Part shown: in pieces, positions 56,698 to 64,000 of the stretch
Numbering within the stretch: position 1 is the first letter of the stretch
How the letters are laid out: every line of letters begins with the position of its first letter
From: an uncultured Prevotellaceae bacterium
GTDB lineage: Bacteria > Bacteroidota > Bacteroidia > Bacteroidales > Bacteroidaceae
NCBI GenBank assembly: GCA_902784755.1
Contig: CACZVX010000012.1
Location: forward strand, 19,096 to 83,095
DNA: 64,000 nt
Direction: 5' to 3'
Position numbers and translations under genes: made by a program
The notes under the pieces: generated by a model
What the model was told of the DNA's origin: nothing
Databases searched by the model: none
Seen by the model: the letters and a program-made list of their open reading frames with translations, nothing else

Positions 56698-58212
56698 ATG
56701 AAAAAGATACTAACTTTGTTTTTAGCAATAGCTGTCACGGTTGGCAGCTATGCAGCAAAACCACGTACATCCTTACAGGTGTACAGTACTCGCAAGCAGA
56801 CCGTCTCTGGTTTCGGGGGCGCATGCTGCGACGGTGCCATGAAGCCGTTCGGCACCGACAATGCCTGTGTTGGTAGGCTTTTCGGCCCTAGGTCGAAAAT
56901 TGGACTCAATATATTACGCATGGAAATCTCTCCAAGCTTCACAGGCGAAGGGTGGGGCGACTACAATTGGAACGGTTCGCTGCCTTCTGCCAGGACTGTC
57001 AAGAATCGTGGCGGTATCGTCTTCGGTACGCCTTGGTCGCCTCCCGGTGAGTATAAGACCAATGGCACGGCCCAGGGTGGCAATGCTGACGATCAGGGTA
57101 ATCAGAGGGGAAAATTGCGTCCCGATTGTTACGACAAGTTCTTCCCATGGCTGAACACATTTCTGAAGTGGATGAAGGACCACGATGTGGCTGTGGATGC
57201 CGTCTCCATCCAGAATGAGCCCGACTGGTGGGTTAATTACTCGGGCTGTCTCTATGATCCGCAGGATTTGGTAACACTCGTCAAGAACTATGCCTGGATG
57301 CTTGACCGCGAGACCTTTCCTGGCGTACGTCTCATCAGTGGTGAGCCGTTGGGCTTTACTCAGAACTATACAGATCCGCTCATGCAAGACCCCACATGCC
57401 GTGAACAGGTAGATATCGTGGCAGGCCACCTATACGGCCATCTGCCCCTCAAATATATGAAACCGGCAGGTGTCCTTCCCCTCAAGTACGGCAAGGAGTT
57501 GTGGATGACGGAACACTCGGTAACCGACAATACTGGTGCACTGCCCACATGGACCGATAACTTGATTTTTGCAGAGGAACTCAATGAGTGCATGTTGTCT
57601 GGCTGTACGGGTTATATTTATTGGTATCTCCGTGCCCACTGGGCATTCTGTGGAACAGGCGAGACCAAATATGGTGCAGCCAATAAGAAGGACGAACTGC
57701 TGCCCCGTGCTTTTGTGATGTCACACTTCTCGAAGAATGTCACCGGTTCCACCCGCTTGGTGACCTCTAAGGATGAAGACGCTGGACGCACGGAAGAGGG
57801 GGTATTACAGAACGAACAGTTCTCGGCATATATCAAGGGCGACTCGATTATCGTCATGGCTATCAATGCAAGAGAAGATACTCATGACGTGAAAATAACC
57901 CTGCCCTACAATGTGAAGAGTGGAACATTGTGGTTATCGACAGGCAACGAGAACGAGAATCTTTGTCAGAAGTCAGATCTTGACATTGCTGAATCCACCA
58001 ACTTTTACCTTTACGAGATGCCTGTCCAAAGCTTGAGCACCCTTATCTTCATGATTGACAAAGGCAGCACAGCCATTGAGGAGGTGAAACAATCAGCCGC
58101 CGACGGTCCCAAAACATATTTCGACCTGCAAGGCCGCCGTCTGGATGTGCCCAGAGGATTGTGCATTGAGAAACGTTCCGATGGTTCTACAAGGAAGGTC
58201 CTTCTTCCTTAA
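56698..58212 (+). CDS. GH30 (subfamily 8-like) endo-xylanase
   Basis: 504 residues with signal peptide to about residue 19. GH30 barrel: SGFGGACCDGAMKPF, GTPWSPPGEYKTNG, acid/base Glu174 in SIQNEPDWW, nucleophile Glu272 in LWMTEHSV, then side beta-sandwich (YIKGDSIIVMAINARED). TEH and the short barrel point to subfamily 8, whose known members are glucurono- or other xylanases. The loop that holds glucuronate in the classical enzymes reads YWYLRAHWAF, so the usual second Arg of WWYIRR appears to be Ala; relaxed specificity is possible. The C-terminal tail FDLQGRRLDVPRGL...VLLP matches other secreted proteins here. Last gene of the uptake operon. Confidence 0.85.
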   Translation: MKKILTLFLAIAVTVGSYAAKPRTSLQVYSTRKQTVSGFGGACCDGAMKPFGTDNACVGRLFGPRSKIGLNILRMEISPSFTGEGWGDYNWNGSLPSARTVKNRGGIVFGTPWSPPGEYKTNGTAQGGNADDQGNQRGKLRPDCYDKFFPWLNTFLKWMKDHDVAVDAVSIQNEPDWWVNYSGCLYDPQDLVTLVKNYAWMLDRETFPGVRLISGEPLGFTQNYTDPLMQDPTCREQVDIVAGHLYGHLPLKYMKPAGVLPLKYGKELWMTEHSVTDNTGALPTWTDNLIFAEELNECMLSGCTGYIYWYLRAHWAFCGTGETKYGAANKKDELLPRAFVMSHFSKNVTGSTRLVTSKDEDAGRTEEGVLQNEQFSAYIKGDSIIVMAINAREDTHDVKITLPYNVKSGTLWLSTGNENENLCQKSDLDIAESTNFYLYEMPVQSLSTLIFMIDKGSTAIEEVKQSAADGPKTYFDLQGRRLDVPRGLCIEKRSDGSTRKVLLP

Positions 58213-58213
58213 T

Positions 58214-58251
58214 GTAGAGTGTAAGATGTAGAATGTAGAATTATGATTACC
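58214..58251 (+). repeat. heptamer repeat GTAGAAT x4 plus TTATGATTACC
   Basis: GTAGAGT, GTAAGAT, GTAGAAT, GTAGAAT followed by TATGATTACC. An inverted copy lies at 59936-59974, so the pair brackets the minus-strand gene 58386-59921. Confidence 0.75.
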
Positions 58252-58293
58252 ATCTGAGGCAGATTCAAGCCTGAGCGGTAATCATAATTTTTT
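58240..58293. terminator. bidirectional terminator between convergent genes
   Basis: ATTATGATTACC/GGTAATCATAAT perfect 12-bp stem with a 25-base loop and T run, between GH30 and the minus-strand propeller gene. Confidence 0.75.
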
Positions 58294-58350
58294 AAAGGGC
58301 TTTTTTTCATTGTTTGTTGCGACTCAGTCGCAACCTGCTGTGAAGAAGGC

Positions 58351-58383
58351 ACCTCCCTCCCTTCGGGAGGGATTGAGGGTGGG
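58351..58383 (-). repeat. palindromic element copy, single
   Basis: Core CTCCCTTCGGGAGGG then GAGGGTGGG, minus orientation, ending 3 bases before the stop codon of the minus-strand gene. No facing partner nearby. Confidence 0.7.
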
Positions 58384-58385
58384 TT

Positions 58386-59921
58386 TTACTTATACTTCAC
58401 ATTCACGGCATCTCCTTTCAGCGCGTCGGCAATCTCATGGGGGGTGAGCGTCACTGGCCCCTTCATGAATTCCGGGATGTTGTAACTGCGCATGAACTGA
58501 CGGTGATAATCTGGATCCTCAGCGGGCAATTCGAAGGGCTTGGTTCCCTTACCGTTGGCATCAATGTGGGCAATGAAAGGACGGGTATAGGTGCCGTCGT
58601 ATCTGCGGCTGCTGATGATGACCCAGCGGCCGTTGCTCGACCAAGAATGATAACTCTCAGTATCGGGTGAGTTAATTTCCTTCATAGGTCTTATTTCACC
58701 GCTCTGCAGGTCAAGCGACCAGATGTCGGCGTCGTGGTGCCAGATGTGGAAATAGCCGAATTTTCCAGATGTGAAATGCAGAAAGCGTCCGTCGGGTGAT
58801 ACTCTTGGCAGCGTGGCACTTTGGTCGTTTGCCGTAGCGTCATAAACCAATTCCTTGGGACCGAACTGCCGGGTGGCAGGGTCGAAACTCTTCTTGTATA
58901 TGTTGTATCTGAATTCCTGATATCTGTCTCTTATCTCCGCGTTTTTTGAAGAAGCCGTGTCCTGATACTCAAAGTGGGCGCTGCAGAAGTAGAGCGTCTT
59001 TCCGTCGGGAGCCCAGCAAGGGAACACCTCAAACTCCGTGGTGTCATTTTCAAGGTTGGTCACCTCATTCTTGTCGATGTCGTAGGCAATGATGTCGCTT
59101 GCCAGGTCATACACTTCAATCTTGTTGGGGTTGTTGATATGGAAATTCTGGAAGGTCTTGTCGGTGGCATAGACGATGAAGTTGAGCGTAGGATGCCAGG
59201 CCGGATACACGCCGGCAGCCAGGATGGAGTCGTTCTTCATGTTGATTTTCGTCATTTTTCCATCCATGGCAAGAATAGTACCTCCACGGAACTGGCGGGC
59301 ATGGAACTGCATGCGCTGAGGATTGTACCACTGGTAGTGGTGGCAGTTGATGCACTGTCCGTCTTTCTCGAAACTGTTTAGAATATTATCATAAATCACG
59401 CTCTCGTCATAGTTCTCCAGACATCGCTGATTGATGGTCAGAGCCTCGTAGGATACAAACGAGGGGGCTATCAGTCGGTAGCTGATATAGGGGTCGATGG
59501 AGTCGGGCGACACATAGATGCAGAAAGGTTTGTAGCGTGTCCACTGGTCACCTGCTTGTGTATATACATCAACCTCAATCTTTCCTCCCTTGGCTTTTTC
59601 TATCAGTCGCTTCCATTCCTCTGCCGTGGGCTGCATCTTGTCCGCATAGACCACTTCCTCATCACCCACTTTGTAGCGCGCTATCATATCGGTAGTAGGA
59701 TTGTCGAGCATAAACGTCAACGGAGCGATATTTACCGGTACGGTTATGTTCACATAGTCGGGGTATATCTTGGGCAACTGATTAGATTGCTTGTATTCTG
59801 TCGGTACAGAAGGCAGTCCGCAGGAGGTCAACGCTACACTAAATGATAAATGACAAATGATAAATGATAAACCTATCAAGTGTCTTCTGTTTATTTTGGT
59901 AATCATATCCTTATGTTTCAA
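58386..59921 (-). CDS. TolB-like beta-propeller lipoprotein with CXXCH motif
   Basis: 511 residues (Met at 59906 is an alternative start). Lipobox ALTSC (Cys34). An N-terminal Ig-like part is followed by CINCHH (190-195), the covalent heme c motif, and then PD40/WD40-like propeller blades (FPCWAPDGKTLYFCS, LPRVSPDGRFLHFTS, YHSWSSNGRWVIISS). Such proteins are often labelled cytochrome c biogenesis or TolB-like in Bacteroidota; real role unknown. A 4x7-base repeat makes up part of the signal peptide (FIICHLSFS). It may share an operon with the upstream DUF6057 gene. Confidence 0.7.
   Translation of the reverse strand: MKHKDMITKINRRHLIGLSFIICHLSFSVALTSCGLPSVPTEYKQSNQLPKIYPDYVNITVPVNIAPLTFMLDNPTTDMIARYKVGDEEVVYADKMQPTAEEWKRLIEKAKGGKIEVDVYTQAGDQWTRYKPFCIYVSPDSIDPYISYRLIAPSFVSYEALTINQRCLENYDESVIYDNILNSFEKDGQCINCHHYQWYNPQRMQFHARQFRGGTILAMDGKMTKINMKNDSILAAGVYPAWHPTLNFIVYATDKTFQNFHINNPNKIEVYDLASDIIAYDIDKNEVTNLENDTTEFEVFPCWAPDGKTLYFCSAHFEYQDTASSKNAEIRDRYQEFRYNIYKKSFDPATRQFGPKELVYDATANDQSATLPRVSPDGRFLHFTSGKFGYFHIWHHDADIWSLDLQSGEIRPMKEINSPDTESYHSWSSNGRWVIISSRRYDGTYTRPFIAHIDANGKGTKPFELPAEDPDYHRQFMRSYNIPEFMKGPVTLTPHEIADALKGDAVNVKYK
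59841..59868 (-). repeat. heptamer repeat ATCATTT x4 in a signal peptide
   Basis: Plus-strand AAATGAT, AAATGAC, AAATGAT, AAATGAT; minus-strand translation gives LSFIICHLSFS, the hydrophobic core of the lipoprotein signal. Confidence 0.8.
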
Positions 59922-59935
59922 ATATCAAGTTTCAA

Positions 59936-59974
59936 GAGTAATCATAACTCTACACTCTACATTCTACACTCAGT
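59936..59974 (-). repeat. inverted copy of GTAGAAT-type heptamer repeat
   Basis: Plus strand: TAATCATAA then ACTCTAC, ACTCTAC, ATTCTAC, ACTCAGT. Reverse complement of the 58214-58251 block. It ends directly at the stop codon of the DUF6057 gene. Confidence 0.75.
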
Positions 59975-61858
59975 TCAATATTCTGGAAGGTTCGACATGA
60001 GGTAATACTGATAGAAATAGCAGTCGCCAAACATGGGCTCGGTGGCTTTCCTCACATCCTCTATGTCCTGCCCGTCGAATTGGCCCATAGTTTGGTCGAA
60101 TCTGTTGTATTTCTCTTTCACACTGGAGTCTATTGCGATGTTCTCAGGCAGAGGACGCTCCTCCAGCTCGCTGAACAGATAGGCTGCCTCCTGATAGTGC
60201 ACGGGGATGGGCTGGTTGGGATGCAGTTGCAAATAGCGGCCCAAATGATACCAGAACGAGGGAGCATCGGCCATCCACAATGAGGCCAGTAACGACTGCT
60301 CCTGGAAGTAAGGGTCTTCCACCTCGTTGGGGCGAGAGAGGTTCACCATCAGACACCTCTCTACTTGACCTTGGTCACCATAAAGCTTGTTCTCATAGTG
60401 CATCAGGTGGGTGATGGGCCCCAGCTCGGAATGCTGCGCAATCTTGTCGCGATGACCCACCAACTGTTCCATCTCCTCGGCCCATTTCTTGTGGAAGGTG
60501 GTTTGTTTCAGCTGGTTGATATATTTGCGGGCAGCATTCCACTCCCCATTCAGCAGGGTGCAGCGGGTCAGATTCTTATAGTATTCGGCACGCCAGTCGT
60601 ATTCCACGCCCATTTCCGTGCAGTAGCGCATACAGAAATTGGTCATGCCGTACTGACAGTAAATCATCGGCCCATTAACCAGCAGCATGGGGAACGTAAA
60701 GGGGGCATTGTATGCCTTGGAACCATTCTTGTAGGAATACATTTCGTTGCCTTGCCTTTGCAACCGGCTCAGAGCCAGATTCTTCATCATGACAATGGCC
60801 CGCGTGGGCTCGTCCTTTTGTTTGGAAGCCTCTGACAGTACGCCTTCCCAGTCGAGACGGTCTATGCAACGCTGCATCGCCAGTTCGTGGTGGAAGTTCT
60901 CGTTCTTGAACCAGCCCTTATAGGTGCCAATCACCAGAACAGCGAACAGAGCTGCCTGAGCCAAGAGCCAGCGCATGGGCTTGGCCGTCTCCTCATTCCT
61001 CTCCGGCTTGTAGGTGACAGCGAGAATGACATAGAACAGGGCGAGCAGATAGTAGGGGATATAGTACTGATGGTACTCTTCCTGAATAACATAGAGGGGT
61101 AATTTTGCCCACCAGATATTGGCCTGATTGATCTCATAATAGAGATATCTGTAACAGAGCAGCGGCACAGCCACCACGGCCAGGATGGCCAGCACACTAT
61201 AGGCGGCACTCACGGTCTTTGATTCCAGCCGCCAACTGAAGATACCCATCAGCAGGGCAGCGGCCAGCCCGTAAATGCCGAACAGCGGATAACCTATGAC
61301 GGCAGTAAGTACCAGAAGAACGGCCCTTAGGTGATATTTCCCGGGCAGATAACGGAATGCCCACAGCATGGCGGTCACAAACAAGGCTCCTAATGTGCCG
61401 ACGAAGAAATGGCCGCGCAGTTTGAGGATATAAATCCAATAGCCCATGTCCATGAAAGTCAGCAGCAATAGGATCACAGGCACAAACATTAGCAGCGCCC
61501 ATGTTCTTGGCAACTGGAAAGCCCGTCTGACCATCCACATCAGCAACAGCCACAAGGCTATGAGCATCAGTACGCCCATCCACGGATAGTAGAAGAACTG
61601 GGTGAGAAAGGTGCCCATGTAGGTGAGCATGCCACCGGGCACCACCATCTGCTGCTTGAAAAAGAGACTTGTGTGCTGAAAAAGGTTCAGTTCCTGCGCT
61701 TTCCATAGGAAGTCGCCCTCAAAGAAGATCAAGGCAAAGGCAATCACCACAAGCCCGGAAGCCCACACAATGCTATTGTAGAGGCCTGGATTGGCAATGC
61801 CTTGGAAACGTTTTGACGCCGTTGCCTTCTTCTGTTTCTTTTTTTGTTTCATATTCAA
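59975..61858 (-). CDS. DUF6057-type polytopic membrane protein
   Basis: 627 residues. A basic N-terminus (MNMKQKKKQKKATASKRFQG), about nine hydrophobic segments in residues 30-320, then a soluble helical half with repeat-like helices (residues 330-620). Matches a Bacteroidota membrane family without known function. Start at 61858 supported by the promoter at 61899-61929. Confidence 0.72.
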   Translation of the reverse strand: MNMKQKKKQKKATASKRFQGIANPGLYNSIVWASGLVVIAFALIFFEGDFLWKAQELNLFQHTSLFFKQQMVVPGGMLTYMGTFLTQFFYYPWMGVLMLIALWLLLMWMVRRAFQLPRTWALLMFVPVILLLLTFMDMGYWIYILKLRGHFFVGTLGALFVTAMLWAFRYLPGKYHLRAVLLVLTAVIGYPLFGIYGLAAALLMGIFSWRLESKTVSAAYSVLAILAVVAVPLLCYRYLYYEINQANIWWAKLPLYVIQEEYHQYYIPYYLLALFYVILAVTYKPERNEETAKPMRWLLAQAALFAVLVIGTYKGWFKNENFHHELAMQRCIDRLDWEGVLSEASKQKDEPTRAIVMMKNLALSRLQRQGNEMYSYKNGSKAYNAPFTFPMLLVNGPMIYCQYGMTNFCMRYCTEMGVEYDWRAEYYKNLTRCTLLNGEWNAARKYINQLKQTTFHKKWAEEMEQLVGHRDKIAQHSELGPITHLMHYENKLYGDQGQVERCLMVNLSRPNEVEDPYFQEQSLLASLWMADAPSFWYHLGRYLQLHPNQPIPVHYQEAAYLFSELEERPLPENIAIDSSVKEKYNRFDQTMGQFDGQDIEDVRKATEPMFGDCYFYQYYLMSNLPEY

Positions 61859-61898
61859 TAGTTTCGACTTTTGGGAGTGCTTTATATTATATAAGGTA

Positions 61899-62012
61899 CA
61901 AAATTACGAAAAGTCGAGAGCAAAACAAAGGAAATTTTTCGTTTTTTTTGCCGAGACGGAGTCATTTCGCCATCTATATGGCAAAATTACGAAAAGTTGG
62001 GAGAAATACAAA
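61899..62012 (-). promoter_or_regulatory. tandem duplicate promoters for the DUF6057 operon
   Basis: Minus strand TTTG-N19-TAATTTTG occurs twice, at 61899-61929 and 61982-62012, 83 bases apart. The spacers share CTTTTCG next to the -7 box, so one is a copy of the other. Confidence 0.7.
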
Positions 62013-62028
62013 ATGAAAACAAGTTTTT

Positions 62029-62084
62029 CCCCCGTTTCGCGACAATAATCACCCCCCCTCCGCTATCTTGTCGCAAAACGGGGG
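62029..62084. other. long hairpin in divergent promoter region
   Basis: CCCCCGTTT pairs with AAACGGGGG and GCGACA with TGTCGC, a 15-bp stem with one mismatch and a 24-base loop containing CACCCCCCCTCC. Could insulate the two divergent units. Confidence 0.6.
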
Positions 62085-62147
62085 CATTGTCGCAACAAAT
62101 ACACTCAAAACATGAAGACTTTTTATGCTCCATTGCCTCAAAGACAC

Positions 62148-62155
62148 TACTTTTG
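62148..62155 (+). promoter_or_regulatory. -7 element for the outer-membrane protein gene
   Basis: TACTTTTG, 68 bases before the ATG at 62224. No clear -33 box. Confidence 0.4.
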
Positions 62156-62223
62156 TATCCGAAATCAATAAACAACGAATAATTTCAAATAATTACAATA
62201 ACAATTTAAAAACAAAAAAGATT

Positions 62224-62892
62224 ATGAAAAAGATTCAGTTTATGAGCCTCATGGCTCTCATGCTTCTGGTGAGTAACACAACAATGGCACAAATCGACTC
62301 AAAGTCGGAAATTTCATTTAGTGTTGGTGCTGGAACACCCAATGAAAGAGGAATTGGAGAAGCTCTTGGTGAAGGTTTTGCAAAAGCCATCGCTTCTGCC
62401 ATCACCGGCGGACTCTATGATCCCAACACAACCAAGAGAGATGACTCCAGTAGTCTGGCCTTCAACCTCCAGTATCTCTATCGCGTCGCACCCAAAATTA
62501 AAGTCGGAGGTGCCGTTACTTATCAGCACACAAGTACCACGTTGATGGTGGCCGACAATAGTGGAACCTACCACGATGCAGCCAAGGCAAACAACGACTA
62601 TTTCACGGTGATGCCGGTAGCAAAGTTTATGTGGATAGAGAAAAATCATATCGGACTCTATTCGAAGGCAGCCGCAGGTATCTGCATCGCCAGCAACAGC
62701 GCCAAGGCGTGTTCCGGCTTCGGGGCGGCTGAGAAGTACGTTGACGAAATCAAGAGTGACAAGGGAACCCGCTTCGCCTATCAGGTTTCAGCCATCGGTT
62801 TTGAGGCCGGCTCCAAGAACATCCGCGGTTTCGTAGAACTCGGCTACGGCTTCCAAGGCTTTGCACAAGCCGGTGTAAGCGTCAAGTTCTAA
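62224..62892 (+). CDS. outer-membrane beta-barrel protein
   Basis: The start at 62224 (MKKIQFMSLMALMLLVSNTTMAQ) gives a signal peptide; the frame open from 62125 overlaps the promoter. 222 residues with alternating strands typical of small barrels (SSSLAFNLQYLYRVAPKIKVGGAVTY, HIGLYSKAAAGI, FVELGYGFQGFAQAGVSVKF) and a terminal Phe. A Gly/Ala-rich stretch (IGEALGEGFAKAIASAIT) follows the first strand. Function unknown. Confidence 0.7.
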   Translation: MKKIQFMSLMALMLLVSNTTMAQIDSKSEISFSVGAGTPNERGIGEALGEGFAKAIASAITGGLYDPNTTKRDDSSSLAFNLQYLYRVAPKIKVGGAVTYQHTSTTLMVADNSGTYHDAAKANNDYFTVMPVAKFMWIEKNHIGLYSKAAAGICIASNSAKACSGFGAAEKYVDEIKSDKGTRFAYQVSAIGFEAGSKNIRGFVELGYGFQGFAQAGVSVKF

Positions 62893-62936
62893 AATCCAGA
62901 CTTACGTTAGTTCTATTCAATATATGAACATCACGA

Positions 62937-62968
62937 GGACGGTGCACGTAAGTGTGCCGTCCTTTTTT
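62937..62968 (+). terminator. intrinsic terminator
   Basis: GGACGGTGCAC/GTGTGCCGTCC stem followed by seven T, 44 bases after the barrel gene. Confidence 0.88.
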
Positions 62969-62985
62969 TATGGTCTTGCTTCTTT

Positions 62986-63054
62986 GGCGTAGAAGCCTTG
63001 CTTCTAGGCCATTCTTACGTTGTCTCTTTGCCCTGGAAGCAAGGCTTCTACGCC
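62986..63054. repeat. 19-bp perfect inverted repeat
   Basis: GGCGTAGAAGCCTTGCTTC (62986-63004) and GAAGCAAGGCTTCTACGCC (63036-63054), 31-base loop. Each arm is next to a CCATTCTTAC word, as in small dispersed palindromic elements. Confidence 0.8.
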
Positions 63055-63183
63055 ATTCTTACAACGCCCCTATAAATAAGCAACTTTTGGACTAAATCAG
63101 GCATAAAGATTAGTAGAGAAACCTTAATTTATTGTTTTAGAATGTTAAATTATTGTTTTTCGATAAAAATTTATTGCTTTTTT

Positions 63184-63215
63184 CTTGCACGTATAAAATA
63201 TTCGTTATACTTTTG
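63184..63215 (+). promoter_or_regulatory. promoter of the DUF2975 gene
   Basis: CTTG (63184-63187), 20 bases, TACTTTTG (63208-63215); 50 bases before the ATG at 63266. Confidence 0.65.
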
Positions 63216-63265
63216 CATATCGAAAATCGATAAATATAAAAAGTAAAACAATAAATACATAGTTT

Positions 63266-63907
63266 ATGAAAAGAAATCTGACTTGGTTATGTCTGGCTAT
63301 GTTTTTGGTAATAGCCTTGGACTTTGGCTTTGGTATTGCAGGTGGGACATCAGCTTTTATGGCGGGATGGAATAGTGTAGATGACGAAAAAACAGGTGAA
63401 ATAGATGAGGACTGTACATTTCTTACCTACCACGCAGCAACAAGTCACATGAATGACAAGACTTCGATCACTTTAATAAACGAAAAGACGGGGAAACCTG
63501 AAAAGGTGTGGATAAATGCCGTGCAAATGCAGATAGACCTGGGTCCCTTTTATTCGATTCTTTTTTCTATCATGGCAGTCATCATCCTTGTATGTTATGC
63601 CTTTGCACTTGTTATGTTCTTGCAATTCATCAGGAATGTTTATCGCAATGAGGTGTTTACGTCTAACAACTGTATGAAACTGCGGCTATTCGGATGGAGC
63701 TTTTTTCTCGCAAATCTGTTGGAGTTTGTTATATCGATGATTTATATGTTCAAAGCCCATGAGGCTTTTGCATTGAAGGGTCACACGATTGCTTTTGAGG
63801 AGTATTTTGATTTGCTTCATATGATTCTGGCTATCTTTGCCCTGATTGTGGCTGAGGCTTTTACAATAGGAATGAGACAGAAGGAAGAATTAGACTTAAC
63901 AGTGTAA
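63266..63907 (+). CDS. DUF2975 membrane protein
   Basis: 213 residues, four membrane segments (about 8-30, 95-120, 142-165 and 182-205). It matches DUF2975 (FLQFIRNVYRNEVFTSNNCMKLRLFGW), a family typically paired with a small XRE regulator, which follows here after 6 bases. Role unknown. Confidence 0.78.
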   Translation: MKRNLTWLCLAMFLVIALDFGFGIAGGTSAFMAGWNSVDDEKTGEIDEDCTFLTYHAATSHMNDKTSITLINEKTGKPEKVWINAVQMQIDLGPFYSILFSIMAVIILVCYAFALVMFLQFIRNVYRNEVFTSNNCMKLRLFGWSFFLANLLEFVISMIYMFKAHEAFALKGHTIAFEEYFDLLHMILAIFALIVAEAFTIGMRQKEELDLTV

Positions 63908-63913
63908 TAAATT

Positions 63914-64000
63914 ATGGGAAAGATTGTCGTAAATTTGGATGTGGAGATGGCGAAGCGTAAGATTGGGCTCGGTGAACTGGCGGAGCGCATCGGACTGACG
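63914..64000 (+). CDS. XRE/YozG-type transcriptional regulator (3' truncated)
   Basis: The first 29 residues, MGKIVVNLDVEMAKRKIGLG then ELAERIGLT, match the start of the small YozG-like helix-turn-helix family. The rest lies beyond the window. Co-transcribed with the DUF2975 gene by spacing. Confidence 0.8.
   Translation, partial: MGKIVVNLDVEMAKRKIGLGELAERIGLT

Larger units (their letters stand above)
61859..62223. other. divergent intergenic region
   Basis: 365 bases with two minus-strand promoters (61899-61929, 61982-62012), a long hairpin (62029-62084) and a plus-strand -7 element (62148). No gene. Confidence 0.65.
62893..63265. other. gap with terminator, inverted repeat and promoter
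   Basis: 373 bases: terminator (62937), 19-bp inverted repeat (62986-63054), AT-rich spacer and the promoter of the DUF2975 gene. No gene seen. Confidence 0.6.

Overview
The window is a contiguous stretch of a Bacteroidota chromosome, most likely a Prevotella/Xylanibacter-type xylan degrader from the gut or rumen. The evidence is paired SusC/SusD genes, promoters of the TTTG-N19-21-TANNTTTG type, Bacteroidota lipoprotein signals, a Xyn10D-Fae1A type bifunctional xylanase/feruloyl esterase, and a xusA-B-C-D-E type xylan uptake operon. It is dominated by secreted enzymes for arabinoxylan and other decorated hemicelluloses. No rRNA, tRNA, CRISPR array or insertion sequence was seen.

Layout. (1) 3-1559: 3' part of a PspC-domain membrane protein. 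(2) 1582-15464, plus strand: eight genes without a SusCD pair, comprising a GH97-GH43 fusion, an alpha/beta hydrolase, a SASA/CE6-type esterase, a GH127 arabinofuranosidase, a DUF3237 protein, a GH2 enzyme and two further esterases; they are positioned to remove acetyl, arabinosyl, xylosyl and galactosyl side groups. (3) 16084-22786: a Crp/Fnr regulator followed by a complete nitrous oxide reductase locus (Sec-type clade II nosZ, a nosB-like gene, nosL, nosD, nosF, nosY), flanked on both sides by arrays of 22-bp tandem repeats. (4) 23129-25522: a GH31 enzyme behind a triplicated promoter segment. (5) 25614-32265, minus strand: GH10-CBM xylanase, two GH43 enzymes and a CE1 esterase. (6) 32535-38709, plus: GH95, Xyn10D-Fae1A-like, a kinase gene remnant and a second SASA esterase. 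(7) 38804-39709: xerD-type recombinase. (8) 40126-58212: the xylan uptake operon: SusC, SusD, SusC, SusD, a surface glycan-binding protein, a GH10-like protein that has lost both catalytic glutamates, a novel multi-module secreted protein, a DUF3857 protein and a GH30 xylanase. (9) 58386-61858, minus: a beta-propeller lipoprotein with a CXXCH motif and a DUF6057 membrane protein. (10) 62224-64000: an outer-membrane barrel protein, a DUF2975 membrane protein and the start of an XRE regulator.

How the genes work together (inference from families and context): surface endo-enzymes (GH10, GH30) and binding proteins cut and hold xylan, the two SusCD pairs import oligosaccharides, and periplasmic esterases, GH43, GH127, GH95, GH97, GH31 and GH2 strip side chains. 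The nos locus would give the cell N2O as an electron sink.

The window is also rich in small repeats: a GC-rich palindromic element in inverted pairs, which in places forms part of reading frames; heptamer, octamer and hexamer tandem repeats in genes and between them; and 22-bp arrays. No hybrid two-component or ECF regulator for the polysaccharide genes lies inside the window.
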